From Dialister sp. UBA7295 (GTDB taxonomy: Bacteria > Bacillota > Negativicutes > Veillonellales > Dialisteraceae): a stretch of 64,000 nucleotides of DNA. A program made the position numbers and the translations under genes. The stretch covers positions 9,945 to 73,944 of the forward strand of contig DKQZ01000090.1 in NCBI GenBank assembly GCA_002471975.1, written 5' to 3'. Below are positions 53,581 through 63,067 of this stretch, piece after piece (position 1 is the first letter of the stretch; each line of letters begins with the position of its first letter). The notes under the pieces are model-generated. The model saw nothing but the letters and a program-made list of their open reading frames with translations. It made no database searches and had not been told where the DNA came from.

Positions 53581-54234
53581 TCAGGCACGGGTCAAAATGG
53601 ATTTCGTGATTTTCTGCCAGAGTTCCCTGTTTTTCCCGATGAACTGGAGCAGATTCCCTATTTCTGCCCCGGAGAAACCAAAGGACTGGAGAATACCGGA
53701 CAAAATCTTCAGCCGGATCTCTGCCGGATCCTGCTTCCTGATGAAATCAAAAGAAATGAGGTACGCTGCGACAGTCCCTTCTGACAGAAGGAGAGCCTGA
53801 GGAAGGTCATCCTCATGCTTTTTTAAATCCCAGACAGGCCGGGCGATTTTCTCATGGCGGGAAAGGATATCTTCCATAAGAATGGGAGACGTATGGGAAG
53901 CCATCATCATTTCCCGGATCACCGGGCTGGCTTCGGCGCAATATAATTCCACATACACCAGGGCGATGAAACGGTGTATTTCGTCGGCCTCTTTTAATTC
54001 TTTATTCACAGCGCTGCGGACAATGCCCATGAATTTATCCACCAGGGCGGAAAACAGATGCTCCTTGTCCTCGAAAATGTTGTAGATGCTGCCGGAGGTG
54101 ATACCGGATTTCTGCACGATCTGCCGGATGGTGGTATTTTTATACCCCTGAGTCAGGAATAGATCCTCCGCTGTGGTAAGGATTTTTTCCCGGACCCCCT
54201 GCATGTGCACTGCCCTTTTTTCTGACTTTGCCAT
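53581..54234 (-). CDS. TetR/AcrR-family transcriptional regulator
   Basis: A 217-residue regulator with one N-terminal HTH (KILTTAEDLFLTQGYKNTTIRQ, in parts, then SGSIYNIFEDKEHLF) over residues 15-65, and a helical C-terminal ligand domain. An ATG ten codons further in (MQGVREK) is an alternative start. No operon partner lies on the minus strand, and its target is unknown. The 170 bases upstream are AT-rich and contain no clear operator. Confidence 0.88.
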   Translation of the reverse strand: MAKSEKRAVHMQGVREKILTTAEDLFLTQGYKNTTIRQIVQKSGITSGSIYNIFEDKEHLFSALVDKFMGIVRSAVNKELKEADEIHRFIALVYVELYCAEASPVIREMMMASHTSPILMEDILSRHEKIARPVWDLKKHEDDLPQALLLSEGTVAAYLISFDFIRKQDPAEIRLKILSGILQSFGFSGAEIGNLLQFIGKNRELWQKITKSILTRA

Positions 54235-54405
54235 ATATACCTCACTTTACCCCTAATCCAAAAATGTATATATTGTTGCAAAATTCCCGTTATTATGCCC
54301 CCTAACTTAAAGTTATTATAAAAGAGAATAGTCCTCACTGTCAAACAGGATTCACTGTCAAAACAGTTAAATTTAAAAGTTTATAAAAATATTTGATAAC
54401 AAAAT

Positions 54406-54500
54406 AAAAAAGGTATCTTTTTACATCATGGTTTACCATGGCGGAAAAGATACCGGATAGACAGGAAAAGAGCGGGATTTAGGGGAATCCCGCTCTTTCA
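54406..54500. terminator. Two strong hairpins in the gene-free region between TetR and methyltransferase genes
   Basis: AAGGTATCTTTT pairs with AAAAGATACC across an inner CATGGTTTACCATG stem (54408-54452). GAGCGGGATTT pairs with AATCCCGCTC followed by TTTC (54469-54498). Neither lies next to a gene it would obviously end. Confidence 0.65.
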
Positions 54501-54786
54501 TTTCTTCAGGGCAGCGGAGAAGGCCGGGCCCCGGGCCGGATGGGGATCCGGTTGAGCGGAGTAGGGAACTCCGGCTCAGATTAGGGAAGGACCCGGTACT
54601 TCATGGGGCAGATAAACCGAGCCCTGAAGATACCTGTTCCAGAACATATGAAATATGTTCTAGAATGTATTTAATTATACGAGGTTCCATGTGGAAAGTC
54701 AATGATAGACCGAAGGAAAAATGAAGGGATTTTGTTTCCTTTAGTCAGATTCAGGAAATATGGAAATCATCGCATTTATGGAGGGG
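54501..54786. other. Gene-free stretch with a perfect 9-bp palindrome
   Basis: AGAACATAT-GAA-ATATGTTCT at 54641-54661 looks like a repressor operator, but no promoter or start codon is next to it. Nothing else was recognised in these 290 bases. Confidence 0.45.
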
Positions 54787-54787
54787 C

Positions 54788-54826
54788 AAGTTATTTTTCC
54801 TGCAGGACAGGCTGAAAAAATAACTT
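54788..54826 (-). terminator. AT-rich hairpin, likely terminator of the methyltransferase gene
   Basis: AAGTTATTTTT pairs with AAAAAATAACTT around a CCTGCAGGACAGGCTG loop, 25 bases beyond the stop codon on the minus strand. Confidence 0.5.
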
Positions 54827-54850
54827 TTCCTGCCCTGTCAAAGGAGGAAA

Positions 54851-55591
54851 TCATTCCTTCCTTCTCGATGCGGCCAGGGCGATGCCGAGAACGGTAAAGC
54901 CGAGAGCGGCACAGGCCGCCATTTTGCCATAGGGGAGAGTTTCGGGAAGATTCAGCTTCCGCTTCGCACTGGTCACGAGGGAAACCGGTTTCATGCCGGT
55001 GACCGCAAGGCCCCCGAAGCGGGAGAGCGTTTCCACGTCCCGGAATCCCGTATCTTCCAGAAGATCCTTGACGTCCTGGGCGGAAAGGGCATTCATGCCG
55101 GGAATGAGGGCGGCATAGAGTTTGTCCAGGGGCGGCAGGCCTCCTTTGGAGAGGAGGAGCAGCAGCTTTCCTTCCGGCTTCATGACCCGGGAAATTTCCG
55201 CGAGGCACACCTCCGGTTCCTTCCAGAAAAAGAACGCATCTTCCACCACCACGAAATCAAATTTATCTTTCCCGAAGGGAAGGAGATCGGCCGATCCTTC
55301 ATACACATGGCAGCGGCCCTCTTTGATGGCTTCCTCATTCAGACGATACGCATAGTCCACGGCCCGGAAGGATTCGTCAATGCCGCTGACTTCGGTATTC
55401 TCTGCCTTTGCCAGGAGTCTTTCCAGATTCTTCCCGCCGCTGCAGCCGATATCCAGGATTTCCGCGCCATCCGGGATATCCACCAGGGAAAGGCCCCAGA
55501 GGGACAGGGGCGTATTCCAGAGACCGGACGCAGTGAGCAGGGCATTTTCCACCTTCGGCCCGCACAGGGCCTTCTTCAGATCGATGCTCAT
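54851..55591 (-). CDS. Class I SAM-dependent methyltransferase with C-terminal membrane anchor
   Basis: A 246-residue protein. Motif I of the Rossmann methyltransferase fold is ILDIGCSGGKNLERLL near residue 45, followed by VSGIDESFRAVDYA, the post-I acidic residue, and FDFVVVEDAFFFW near residue 110 (motif II). The domain ends near residue 205. A single hydrophobic helix (AACAALGFTVLGIALAA) and a basic RRKE end follow, a tail-anchor arrangement rare in this family. GGAGGTCAC precedes the ATG. The substrate is unknown; a membrane lipid or quinone precursor would fit the anchor. Confidence 0.85.
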   Translation of the reverse strand: MSIDLKKALCGPKVENALLTASGLWNTPLSLWGLSLVDIPDGAEILDIGCSGGKNLERLLAKAENTEVSGIDESFRAVDYAYRLNEEAIKEGRCHVYEGSADLLPFGKDKFDFVVVEDAFFFWKEPEVCLAEISRVMKPEGKLLLLLSKGGLPPLDKLYAALIPGMNALSAQDVKDLLEDTGFRDVETLSRFGGLAVTGMKPVSLVTSAKRKLNLPETLPYGKMAACAALGFTVLGIALAASRRKE

Positions 55592-55682
55592 AAAGTGACC
55601 TCCTTGAGAAATATTTACGCACTGATTACATTACTTATATTATAACCGATTCTTTTTTCTCTTGAAAGGAGGGGGATACGGC

Positions 55683-56048
55683 CATGAGGATTATACATGA
55701 GGATTATACATGAAAAGGGAGCTGTAGGTGTAATGACTTTTGAATCGGGGATGATCGGGATTGTCGGGGGTATCGGGGCTGTCGGGGAGGATATGGTCCG
55801 CTGTGCGGACCAATCTTATATAGTCGGCTTCGTCGACGGCCTTCGGCTCTCACAGGGAAATGGAAACTGTGGAATTTTATGTAATATAAATACTCTGCGG
55901 CGTCTTTTTACTGTTGCGCCGCTCTCCCCCCGGGATTCCCGAAAAGTAATCCCGATATTCCCGAAACAAAAGCTTTTAAACAATCAGGTTTCCCTATGCA
56001 CCTTCTGTATTTGAAAGAATATATGACTTTTGAATCGGGGATGATCGG
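55683..56048. repeat. Repeat-rich intergenic block
   Basis: A 13-base unit CATGAGGATTATA is repeated in tandem at 55683-55708. A 26-base direct repeat beginning ATGACTTTTGAATCGGGG occurs at 55733-55758 and 56023-56048. After each copy come TCGGGG- or GATTGGG-type words in short period. Segment 55800-55850 (CCAATCTTATATA, GGCCTTCGGCT) resembles the minus strand of 5885-5925. No protein gene is visible between 55592 and 56501. Confidence 0.65.
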
Positions 56049-56116
56049 ATTGGGGATTGGGGATTTCGGATTGCGGGAAGGTATGCCGCTGATGCGGCAT
56101 GAATATATATGGGGAA

Positions 56117-56253
56117 TGTACACAGGCGGGGGAAAACCATTTCCTCATCACTTTTGCCCGAACCGGGCAGAAAATCATTAGGCACTAGCCGTTAGCAGTT
56201 AGCCATTAGCCGTTAGCTGTTGACCATTAACCATTAACCATTAGCTATGAACC
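56117..56253. repeat. GCATTG-type element remnant and heptamer array, ten units
   Basis: ATGTACACAGGCGGG (from 56116) resembles the element at 13632. It is followed by ACTAGCC, GTTAGCA, GTTAGCC, ATTAGCC, GTTAGCT, GTTGACC, ATTAACC, ATTAACC, ATTAGCT, ATGAACC (56184-56253). Confidence 0.75.
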
Positions 56254-56347
56254 AATCTATTCCTGCATACTGCATATTCTGCATAAAAATGAATAATGCG
56301 TTACTGCCGATGAAACCTGAAAAAATCAGATTTTGTCGAAATAAATT

Positions 56348-56368
56348 GAATATACATTTGTATATTTC
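56348..56368. promoter_or_regulatory. Candidate operator upstream of argGH
   Basis: AATATAC-ATTT-GTATATT is a perfect 7-bp inverted repeat, flanked by TG and CA (TTGAATATAC...TATTTCA). It lies 33 bases before the -35 box and partly resembles an ArgR box (TGAAT...ATTCA). Confidence 0.4.
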
Positions 56369-56400
56369 ATGCAGGAAATGGAAATATTTCAAAAATATGC

Positions 56401-56429
56401 TTGCAATATTATGCATAAAGCTGTATAAT
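56401..56429 (+). promoter_or_regulatory. Promoter of argGH
   Basis: TTGCAA (56401-56406), 17-bp spacer, TATAAT (56424-56429). A small stem AGCCC/GGGCT lies in the leader at 56447-56463. Confidence 0.85.
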
Positions 56430-56501
56430 TATCACAGTTTTGAGAGAGCCCCCGTGAAGGGCTGTGAAATTGTCTATTTCCTTTAGAAAGGCGGCATTAT
56501 T

Positions 56502-57755
56502 ATGGCTGATGTAAAAAATGTGAAAAAAGTGGTTCTTGCTTATTCCGGTGGTCTGGATACTTCTGTCATCATTCCCTGGCTGAAAGAAAATTATGGCTGC
56601 GAAGTCATTGCCTGCACGGTGAACCTGGGGCAGCCCGAGGATTTCGATGCGATTCATAAAAAAGCTCTCGCTTCCGGCGCATCCGTGGCAGAGACCCTGG
56701 ACGTGCGGAAGGAATTTATTGAACAGTACGCTTACAAAGTGCTTCAGGCCGACGGCCAGTATGAAGGGAAATACCTTCTCGGCACTTCTTTTGCCCGTCC
56801 GCTCATCGGCAAATGCCTGGTGGACATGGCAAAGAAATACGGGGCCGATGCCATCTGCCATGGCGCCACGGGTAAAGGCAATGACCAGGTCCGTTTCGAA
56901 CTGACCGTCAAGGCCCTGGCTCCCCATATGAAGATTATCGCTCCCTGGAGAATCTGGGATATGAAGTCCAGAGAGGATGAAATGGCTTATGCTGAAGCCC
57001 ATGGCGTGCCGATTGACAAGTACGACGAAAAGCAGACGGACGAAGAAAAGGCAGCCCAGAAATATCCGTATTCCATGGACTGGAACATGTGGCACCTTTC
57101 TCACGAAGGGGACGATCTGGAAAATCCGGCCAATGCGCCTCACAAGGATATGTACCTCGTCACCTGCGATCCCCAGGATGCTCCGGACAAGGATGAACTG
57201 GTGACCATCGAATTTGAAAAAGGCGTACCGACAGCTGTCAACGGCAAGAAGATGGACGGTGTGGAACTGGTGAATACGCTGAATGAAATCGGCGCCAGAA
57301 ACGGTATCGGCATCGATGATCTGGTGGAAAACAGACTGGTCGGCATGAAATCCAGAGGGGTCTATGAAAATCCCTGCGGCTCCATTCTCTTCTATGCCCA
57401 CACCGAACTGGAAAGACTCTGCCTTGACCGGGCCACTTTCCATTTCAAACAGGTAACGGCCGTGAAATACTCCGAACTTGTTTATGACGGCATGTGGTTT
57501 GCTCCCCTGAGAGAAGCGCTCCAGGCCTTTGCGGACAAGACCTCCGAAACGGTCACCGGCAAAGTCACCCTCCGTCTCTATAAAGGAAATATCATGTCCC
57601 ACGGCGCAGAGAGCCCGTACTCCCTGTACAATGAAGAATTCGTCACCTTTGGTGAAGATGACGTATACAACCAGGCCGATGCGGAAGGCTTCATCAACCT
57701 CTTCGGACTGCCTCTCACCATCCGGGCCCTGATGAAGGAGAAGAACAGCAAATGA
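56502..57755 (+). CDS. argG: Argininosuccinate synthase
   Basis: A 417-residue enzyme, slightly longer than the usual 400. The ATP pyrophosphatase loop is [14 protein letters not shown] near residue 10. Other family features are [19 protein letters not shown] near residue 90, [15 protein letters not shown] near residue 125 and [20 protein letters not shown] near residue 275, shown here in shortened blocks. It joins citrulline and aspartate to argininosuccinate in the cytoplasm. AAAGGCGG lies upstream. The stop codon overlaps the argH start (ATGA), so the two are coupled. Confidence 0.96.
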   Translation: MADVKNVKKVVLAYSGGLDTSVIIPWLKENYGCEVIACTVNLGQPEDFDAIHKKALASGASVAETLDVRKEFIEQYAYKVLQADGQYEGKYLLGTSFARPLIGKCLVDMAKKYGADAICHGATGKGNDQVRFELTVKALAPHMKIIAPWRIWDMKSREDEMAYAEAHGVPIDKYDEKQTDEEKAAQKYPYSMDWNMWHLSHEGDDLENPANAPHKDMYLVTCDPQDAPDKDELVTIEFEKGVPTAVNGKKMDGVELVNTLNEIGARNGIGIDDLVENRLVGMKSRGVYENPCGSILFYAHTELERLCLDRATFHFKQVTAVKYSELVYDGMWFAPLREALQAFADKTSETVTGKVTLRLYKGNIMSHGAESPYSLYNEEFVTFGEDDVYNQADAEGFINLFGLPLTIRALMKEKNSK

Positions 57756-59179
57756 GTGAAATGATGTGGGGCGGACGGTTCACGAAAGCGGAAGAAAAGA
57801 ACGCCCTGGACTTCAACGCATCCATTTCCTTTGACTGCCGCATGTATAAAGAAGATATTGCCGGCTCCATGGCCCATGCGGCCATGCTGGCACGGCATGG
57901 AATTATTTCCACGGAAGACTGCGAAAAGATTACCGCCGGTCTCAAGAAAATCAAAAAGGAAATCGATGAAGGAACATTTGATTTTTCCATAGAACTCGAA
58001 GACATCCACATGAATGTGGAAAAGCGGCTCACCGATGACATCGGGGATGCGGGGGCCAGGCTCCATACCGCCCGAAGCCGGAATGACCAGTGTGCCCTGG
58101 ACCTTCATATGTATATGAAGAGAAATATGGGGCGCCTGGCGGACAAGCTCATCGCCCTGGAAGAAGCCCTTTTAAACGCTTCGAAGAAATACAAAGACGT
58201 GATTCTCCCGGGCTACACCCATATGCAGCGGGCCCAGCCGGTCCTCTTTGCCCATCACATGCTCTGCTACTTTGCCATGCTGGAGCGGGATTTCAAGCGT
58301 CTCATGGACTCTTATGAAATGGCAGACATGTCACCCATTGGGGCCTGCGCCCTCGCCGGGACGACCTATCCCACGGCGCCGGAAGAAGAAGCGAAAGACC
58401 TCCATTTCGGAAATATCTATGGAAACAGCCTCGATGCGGTTTCCGACAGAGATTACCTCCTCCAGTTCCTTTCCTTTGCCGCCATCTGCGCCATGCACCT
58501 TTCCCGGCTTTCGGAAGAATTCATTTACTGGTCCACCAGCGAATTCCAGTTCATCGAGCTTGATGACGGTTATTCCACGGGAAGCTCCATCATGCCCCAG
58601 AAGAAGAACCCGGACATGTGCGAACTGATCCGCGGAAAGACGGGCCGTATTTACGGGGACCTCATGGGCCTTCTCACGGTTATGAAAGGACTGCCCCTGG
58701 CCTATGACAAGGATATGCAGGAAGACAAGGAAGGGGTCTTCGATGCCATCGATCATCTCTACTTTGCCCTCGATATTTATGCGGGCATGATCAATACCAT
58801 GACGGTCAATGGAAACCATACGAGAGAAGTGCTGGAGCATGATTTCTCCAACGCCACCGACATGGCAGACTACCTGGCCAAGAAAGGCCTTCCCTTCCGG
58901 AAAGCCCACGCCGTAGTCGGAAATGCGGTTCATTACTGCATCGAAAACCATAAGGTACTTCATGACATGACCATGGATGAATTCAAAGCTCTCTCGCCCC
59001 TCTTTGAAGAAGACATCCTGGAAGCCCTGAAAATCGAAAACTGCGTGAAAAACCGTGAAAGCTACGGCGGCACAGGCCCGAAATCCGTGGCCCGCCAGCA
59101 GGCTCATGGCGAAAAGGTCATTGAAGAAATGAAGAAAGAGGCAGCGGCCTGGAAAGAATCCATGGCCTTCCTCGGATAA
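57752..59179 (+). CDS. argH: Argininosuccinate lyase
   Basis: A 475-residue member of the fumarase/aspartase superfamily. The family signature [12 protein letters not shown] lies near residue 280 with the catalytic Ser. Other elements are [20 protein letters not shown] at the start, [19 protein letters not shown] near residue 105 and [11 protein letters not shown] near residue 150. It splits argininosuccinate to arginine and fumarate; the fumarate can feed succinate formation. It overlaps argG by four bases. Confidence 0.96.
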   Translation: MSEMMWGGRFTKAEEKNALDFNASISFDCRMYKEDIAGSMAHAAMLARHGIISTEDCEKITAGLKKIKKEIDEGTFDFSIELEDIHMNVEKRLTDDIGDAGARLHTARSRNDQCALDLHMYMKRNMGRLADKLIALEEALLNASKKYKDVILPGYTHMQRAQPVLFAHHMLCYFAMLERDFKRLMDSYEMADMSPIGACALAGTTYPTAPEEEAKDLHFGNIYGNSLDAVSDRDYLLQFLSFAAICAMHLSRLSEEFIYWSTSEFQFIELDDGYSTGSSIMPQKKNPDMCELIRGKTGRIYGDLMGLLTVMKGLPLAYDKDMQEDKEGVFDAIDHLYFALDIYAGMINTMTVNGNHTREVLEHDFSNATDMADYLAKKGLPFRKAHAVVGNAVHYCIENHKVLHDMTMDEFKALSPLFEEDILEALKIENCVKNRESYGGTGPKSVARQQAHGEKVIEEMKKEAAAWKESMAFLG

Positions 59180-59219
59180 AGCAGCCACGGCGCCTGCGCC
59201 TGGTATAGACAATTTCACA

Positions 59220-59251
59220 GGAAAAAGCCCCGCGAAAGCGGGGCTTTTTCC
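59220..59251. terminator. Bidirectional terminator between argH and the EAL gene
   Basis: GAAAAAGCCCCGC-GAAA-GCGGGGCTTTTTC, with A and T runs, serves the converging genes. Confidence 0.9.
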
Positions 59252-59327
59252 TTGTCCGGATTCATGGGAAATCGGACAGGAATCGATCCGTAAAAATCCT
59301 CCGCAGAGAGGTCTGCGGAGGGAAAGG

Positions 59328-61454
59328 TCAACGGCTCCCGATGGAGTCAAAGTATATTTTCATGAATTCCTCATCTTCCGTCGGATCCATGAGGGTATCA
59401 TCTTTGATGACAAGAAGGATATCTTTTACTTTTGCCTGGCGGAGAGGAACGGCCGTGTAGATGACCCACTGCCAGGCGCCATCTTCTCTTTTCTGCCGGA
59501 TGCGGGTCACCGCAGCGTGGCGGGGCGATTTCTCCGCAGCTTCCACCATGGATTCCGGTTTCAGGAAAGCAAGGAAACGGGCACGGTCTTCGGGATGAAT
59601 ATTTCCTGCCGCAAAGTCATGAAGTCTTTCCTCTGTCAGGGGAAGGCTCTCCCCGGGGGCAAGACCGGACCGGTAAGTCTTGACGGATTCCAGGGTGCCT
59701 TGATCCCTGTGGATGTAGTAAATCCCGTTATACAGGGAAGCGAGAGCCCATAGTCCCTCTTCATAGCGGGCAAGGCCCAGGGAGGAGGCCCGGACGTCCA
59801 GGTTTTCCAGATAAGCCAGGAAGAGGGTAAGGCCGTCGGCCTCGGAAAGCCTTTCCAGGCGGATGTGCATGGTCTCTCCCTTATCCCTGTAAATGAAGCT
59901 GCCATCCCTTTCTTTCCTGGCTCTTTTCGCCAGGGCATAAATGCCTTCATTCAGGGGAATATGGGGATCGGAGAGGGAAAGATTGGCTGCTGAAAGGCCG
60001 TCGTAATCCATGTCGTCAAGAAGGGAAAGACAGGCAGGATTGGCATAAAGTATGGAAAGCCGGGCACCGTCATAGAGGAAAAAGGCCATGGCTTTATCCG
60101 TGATCACGTTCACCGCGCTGGCCCGGTTGAAAAGGAATTGTTCCGCCGGCGTTTCCACACGGATTTCCCTCTGGCCAGGGTAGTCGATGGCACTCTCCAG
60201 AAACATGGGCTTCGCATAATAATACCCCTGCATCTTGTCGCAGCCTATGGAAATCAGGAAATCGGCCTGTTCCTTCGTCTCCACCCCTTCCGCCAGGGTG
60301 TGAAGACCCAGGGTTTTCGCCATGAGGATGATGGAACTGATGAGCCGTTTCTTGCCTTCATTGAAATTTCGGAGGAATCCTATGTCCAACTTGATTTCAT
60401 TCAGCCGGAAATCGGAGAGCACGTTCAGGGAAGAGTAACCGGTACCGAAGTCATCGAGCCATACCTCATAGCCTGCATCGCGGAATTGACCGATGGCCCT
60501 GGAGAGGACGGAACGGTCTTTGAGAAGGGCGGTCTCCGTGATTTCGATGGCGATGAGCTCCCGGGGAAGATGAAATTCCTTTGTGATTTTCTCTACTTCC
60601 TCGAATGGATCCATGAGGAAGAAATCAAGACGGGAGAAGTTGACGGAAACGGGGACACAGGGGATTCCCTGATCCAGTTCATATCGCTGCACTTCGGCTA
60701 CTTTGCGAAGGACAAACGTATCCAGTTTGTGAATCAGCCGTGCCTCTTCGAGGACTTTGACAAAAACGTCCGGGCGGATGGAGCCATAATCCGGATCCTC
60801 CCAGCGGGAAAGGGCTTCGGAATTGCAGAATTTTCCTGTGATCGAGCGGACCACGGGCTGGAAGCAGACTTTGATGGAGCCGTCTTTCAGGGCACGGTCA
60901 AAATTTTCCAGGATGAAGTCCTGGTCTTTTATATATTTCCCCATTTCCGGAGAATAATAAGCCAGCGACTGCCCCATTTCCCTTTTGATGGAATCGCAGG
61001 CGAGCTTGGCTTTATCAAAGAAAATCGAAAGAAACCGGAGAGAGTTGGGCGCCGGATCTTCAGGCAGTAGGTTGATGCCGGCTTTCAGAAGGATGCCGGG
61101 GTTTCCCAGAAAGGCATTGACCTGTTCACAGGCCTCGCCGGCCCGGCGGATAGCGCGCTGCCCTTCCGCAAGTACCAGAAAATGATCGGCCCCCTGATGA
61201 CAGATGAAATCTCCCTCAAACAGGGACCGGAGAATCTCCCCGATCCTCACGAGACACTTGTCTCCGTTCTCAAAGCCATGGATATTGTTGTAAAGCTTGA
61301 AATTGCTGATATTGAAATATATTCCGCAGCGGCAGGGATACTTTCCTGCCTCTTTGTCTTTGACAGCAATTTCATTGACGGTCTGGAGGAAATGGCGCAT
61401 TTCCATAAGGCCCGTCAACGAATCAATTCCGTCATGAATCGGTTTCTGGTTCAT
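59328..61454 (-). CDS. GGDEF-EAL-PAS protein, probable c-di-GMP phosphodiesterase
   Basis: A protein of about 708 residues. It starts with a GGDEF domain (DSLTGLMEMRHF, GIYFNISNFKLYN) whose active-site loop reads CHQGADHFLV, so cyclase activity is lost. The EAL domain follows, with the residues expected for activity: NSEALSRW, SVNFSRLDF, IAIEITETAL, WLDDFGTGYSSL, IKLDIGFL, TLAEGVET and MQGYYYAKP. The last 250 residues contain PAS-like sequence (ASAVNVITDKAMAFFLYDGA, GAWQWVIYTAVP). It probably degrades c-di-GMP in the cytoplasm, with the GGDEF part as GTP sensor. The ATG at 61454 gives the domain a natural start; ATGs upstream (to 61568) are possible. No strong ribosome site is visible. Confidence 0.88.
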   Translation of the reverse strand: MNQKPIHDGIDSLTGLMEMRHFLQTVNEIAVKDKEAGKYPCRCGIYFNISNFKLYNNIHGFENGDKCLVRIGEILRSLFEGDFICHQGADHFLVLAEGQRAIRRAGEACEQVNAFLGNPGILLKAGINLLPEDPAPNSLRFLSIFFDKAKLACDSIKREMGQSLAYYSPEMGKYIKDQDFILENFDRALKDGSIKVCFQPVVRSITGKFCNSEALSRWEDPDYGSIRPDVFVKVLEEARLIHKLDTFVLRKVAEVQRYELDQGIPCVPVSVNFSRLDFFLMDPFEEVEKITKEFHLPRELIAIEITETALLKDRSVLSRAIGQFRDAGYEVWLDDFGTGYSSLNVLSDFRLNEIKLDIGFLRNFNEGKKRLISSIILMAKTLGLHTLAEGVETKEQADFLISIGCDKMQGYYYAKPMFLESAIDYPGQREIRVETPAEQFLFNRASAVNVITDKAMAFFLYDGARLSILYANPACLSLLDDMDYDGLSAANLSLSDPHIPLNEGIYALAKRARKERDGSFIYRDKGETMHIRLERLSEADGLTLFLAYLENLDVRASSLGLARYEEGLWALASLYNGIYYIHRDQGTLESVKTYRSGLAPGESLPLTEERLHDFAAGNIHPEDRARFLAFLKPESMVEAAEKSPRHAAVTRIRQKREDGAWQWVIYTAVPLRQAKVKDILLVIKDDTLMDPTEDEEFMKIYFDSIGSR

Positions 61455-61732
61455 GGAGGCCACACTTTCTAAAATATAATTATCTAAAAGTATCATATCA
61501 TGAGAGGAGGAAAATTGTAAGATACCTGTAAAACAATTATAAATTTCAATAACTGTTGAAATTTTCATCAGAAATAAAAGATTGTTGTGAAATAAATGAA
61601 ACAGCAGGGGAGAAGAAATATTTCTATTCTGTCCATAAAATCATTTTTGAAAAGCCACAATTCCTGAAAATCAGAAGCGCCATGATGCCCGGCATTTTCC
61701 AATTATCCCTTTTTCTCAAACAAATCAAGGTA

Positions 61733-61741
61733 TGTTATACT
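61733..61741 (+). promoter_or_regulatory. Extended -10 promoter of sucCD
   Basis: TGTTATACT (61733-61741) is an extended -10; TTCTCA lies 17 bases upstream as a weak -35. A TGCCCGA/TCGGGCA stem followed by T6 (61755-61785) comes right after and could attenuate the transcript. A GAACC-GCGA-GGTTC stem lies at 61831-61846. Confidence 0.5.
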
Positions 61742-61867
61742 ATTTATGCAAGAATGCCCGAATCGGGCAGGCAGGCTTTTTTGTTTTTCCTTCAAGTGGT
61801 ATGATAAATAGAATAGTTTCAGCAATCCATGAACCGCGAGGGTTCTCTAACTGAAGGGAGGATTTTT

Positions 61868-63058
61868 ATGAATATTCATGAATATCAGGCAAAGGCAATC
61901 CTTAGAGCCTACGGTATCCACGTTCCGGAAGGCTATCCGGCTTTTACCGTCAATGATGCCGTAGCCAATGCCAAACGTCTGGGCACGCCGGTTATGGTAG
62001 TAAAGGCCCAGATTCATGCCGGCGGCCGAGGGGAAGCGGGCGGTGTCAAACTGGCTCATTCCATCGATGAAGTCCGTCAGTATGCCAGGGAAATGCTGGG
62101 CCACAAACTGGTAACCCGCCAGACCGGTCCCCAGGGCAAAAAAGTCAACCGCGTCTATATCGAAGCCGGCTGCCATATCAAGAAAGAATACTATCTCTCC
62201 TTCGTTGTTGACCGTCAGGCAGAATGTGTCGTTATGATGGGTTCTGAAGCCGGCGGCATGTCCATCGAAGACATCGCGGCAAAGACTCCTGAAAAGATCA
62301 TTAAAGAATATATCGATCCCGTCATCGGGCTGGCCGATTTCCAGGCCCGTCGCATGGCTTTCAACCTTCATTTCGAAGGACCTGCCGTAAACAAGGCAGC
62401 TGCCTTCATGCAGGATCTGTACAAAGTATTTATCGATAAAGACTGCTCCCTTGCCGAAACGAACCCCATGGTTCTTACCGAAGAAGGGGATGTATTAGCT
62501 CTTGATGCAAAACTCAATTTCGACGATTCCACCATGGGCCGTCATCCGGAAATCCTTGAACTCCGCGATATCACCGAAGAAGATGACAAGGAAAGAAAAG
62601 CAGCCGCCGAAGGACTCAACTATGTCAATCTGGGCGGCGACGTAGCCTGCATGGTCAATGGTGCAGGCCTTGCCATGGCAACGGTCGATATCATCAAGGA
62701 AAATGGCGGCGAACCGGCCAACTTCCTTGACGTAGGCGGCGACTCCACTCCTGAAAAAATCGTGGCGGCCTTCAACATCATGCTGGAAGACAACCAGGTC
62801 AAAGGAATCCTCATCAATATTTTCGGCGGAATCAATCGCTGTGACGTCATTGCAACGGGCATCGTAGAAGCGGCATCCCTCCTCTCCGGCGGCGAAGAAA
62901 AATTCCCGATCCCCGTCGTTGTCCGTCTGGAAGGCAGAAATGTGGACAAAGGCCGGGAAATCCTGGATAAAGCAAATATCGAAAATCTCTACCCTGCAGC
63001 CGATATGGATGAAGGCGCAAAGAAAGTTATTGCACTGGTCAATGCCGGTAAGAAATAA
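61868..63058 (+). CDS. sucC: Succinate-CoA ligase, ADP-forming, beta subunit
   Basis: A 396-residue ATP-grasp protein. It starts [17 protein letters not shown], followed by [16 protein letters not shown] near residue 48, the nucleotide site, [20 protein letters not shown] near residue 198 (shown in part), and the C-terminal GGDSTPEKI and [12 protein letters not shown]. The start at 61868 follows GGGAGGA by 5 bases. With SucD it interconverts succinyl-CoA and succinate with ATP formation. It complements the CoA-transferase at 18889. Confidence 0.96.
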   Translation: MNIHEYQAKAILRAYGIHVPEGYPAFTVNDAVANAKRLGTPVMVVKAQIHAGGRGEAGGVKLAHSIDEVRQYAREMLGHKLVTRQTGPQGKKVNRVYIEAGCHIKKEYYLSFVVDRQAECVVMMGSEAGGMSIEDIAAKTPEKIIKEYIDPVIGLADFQARRMAFNLHFEGPAVNKAAAFMQDLYKVFIDKDCSLAETNPMVLTEEGDVLALDAKLNFDDSTMGRHPEILELRDITEEDDKERKAAAEGLNYVNLGGDVACMVNGAGLAMATVDIIKENGGEPANFLDVGGDSTPEKIVAAFNIMLEDNQVKGILINIFGGINRCDVIATGIVEAASLLSGGEEKFPIPVVVRLEGRNVDKGREILDKANIENLYPAADMDEGAKKVIALVNAGKK

Positions 63059-63067
63059 GGAGGAAAT

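Noticed and set aside
55908..56185. Small minus-strand frames rich in Pro, Asn and Ser in the repeat block before argG
   Set aside because: They only translate the short-period GGGGAT-type repeats and have no ribosome sites.
39371..56253. CRISPR array as an explanation for the regularly repeated intergenic blocks
   Set aside because: The units are 7 bases long, contiguous and degenerate, with no constant repeat and unique spacers and no cas genes nearby.
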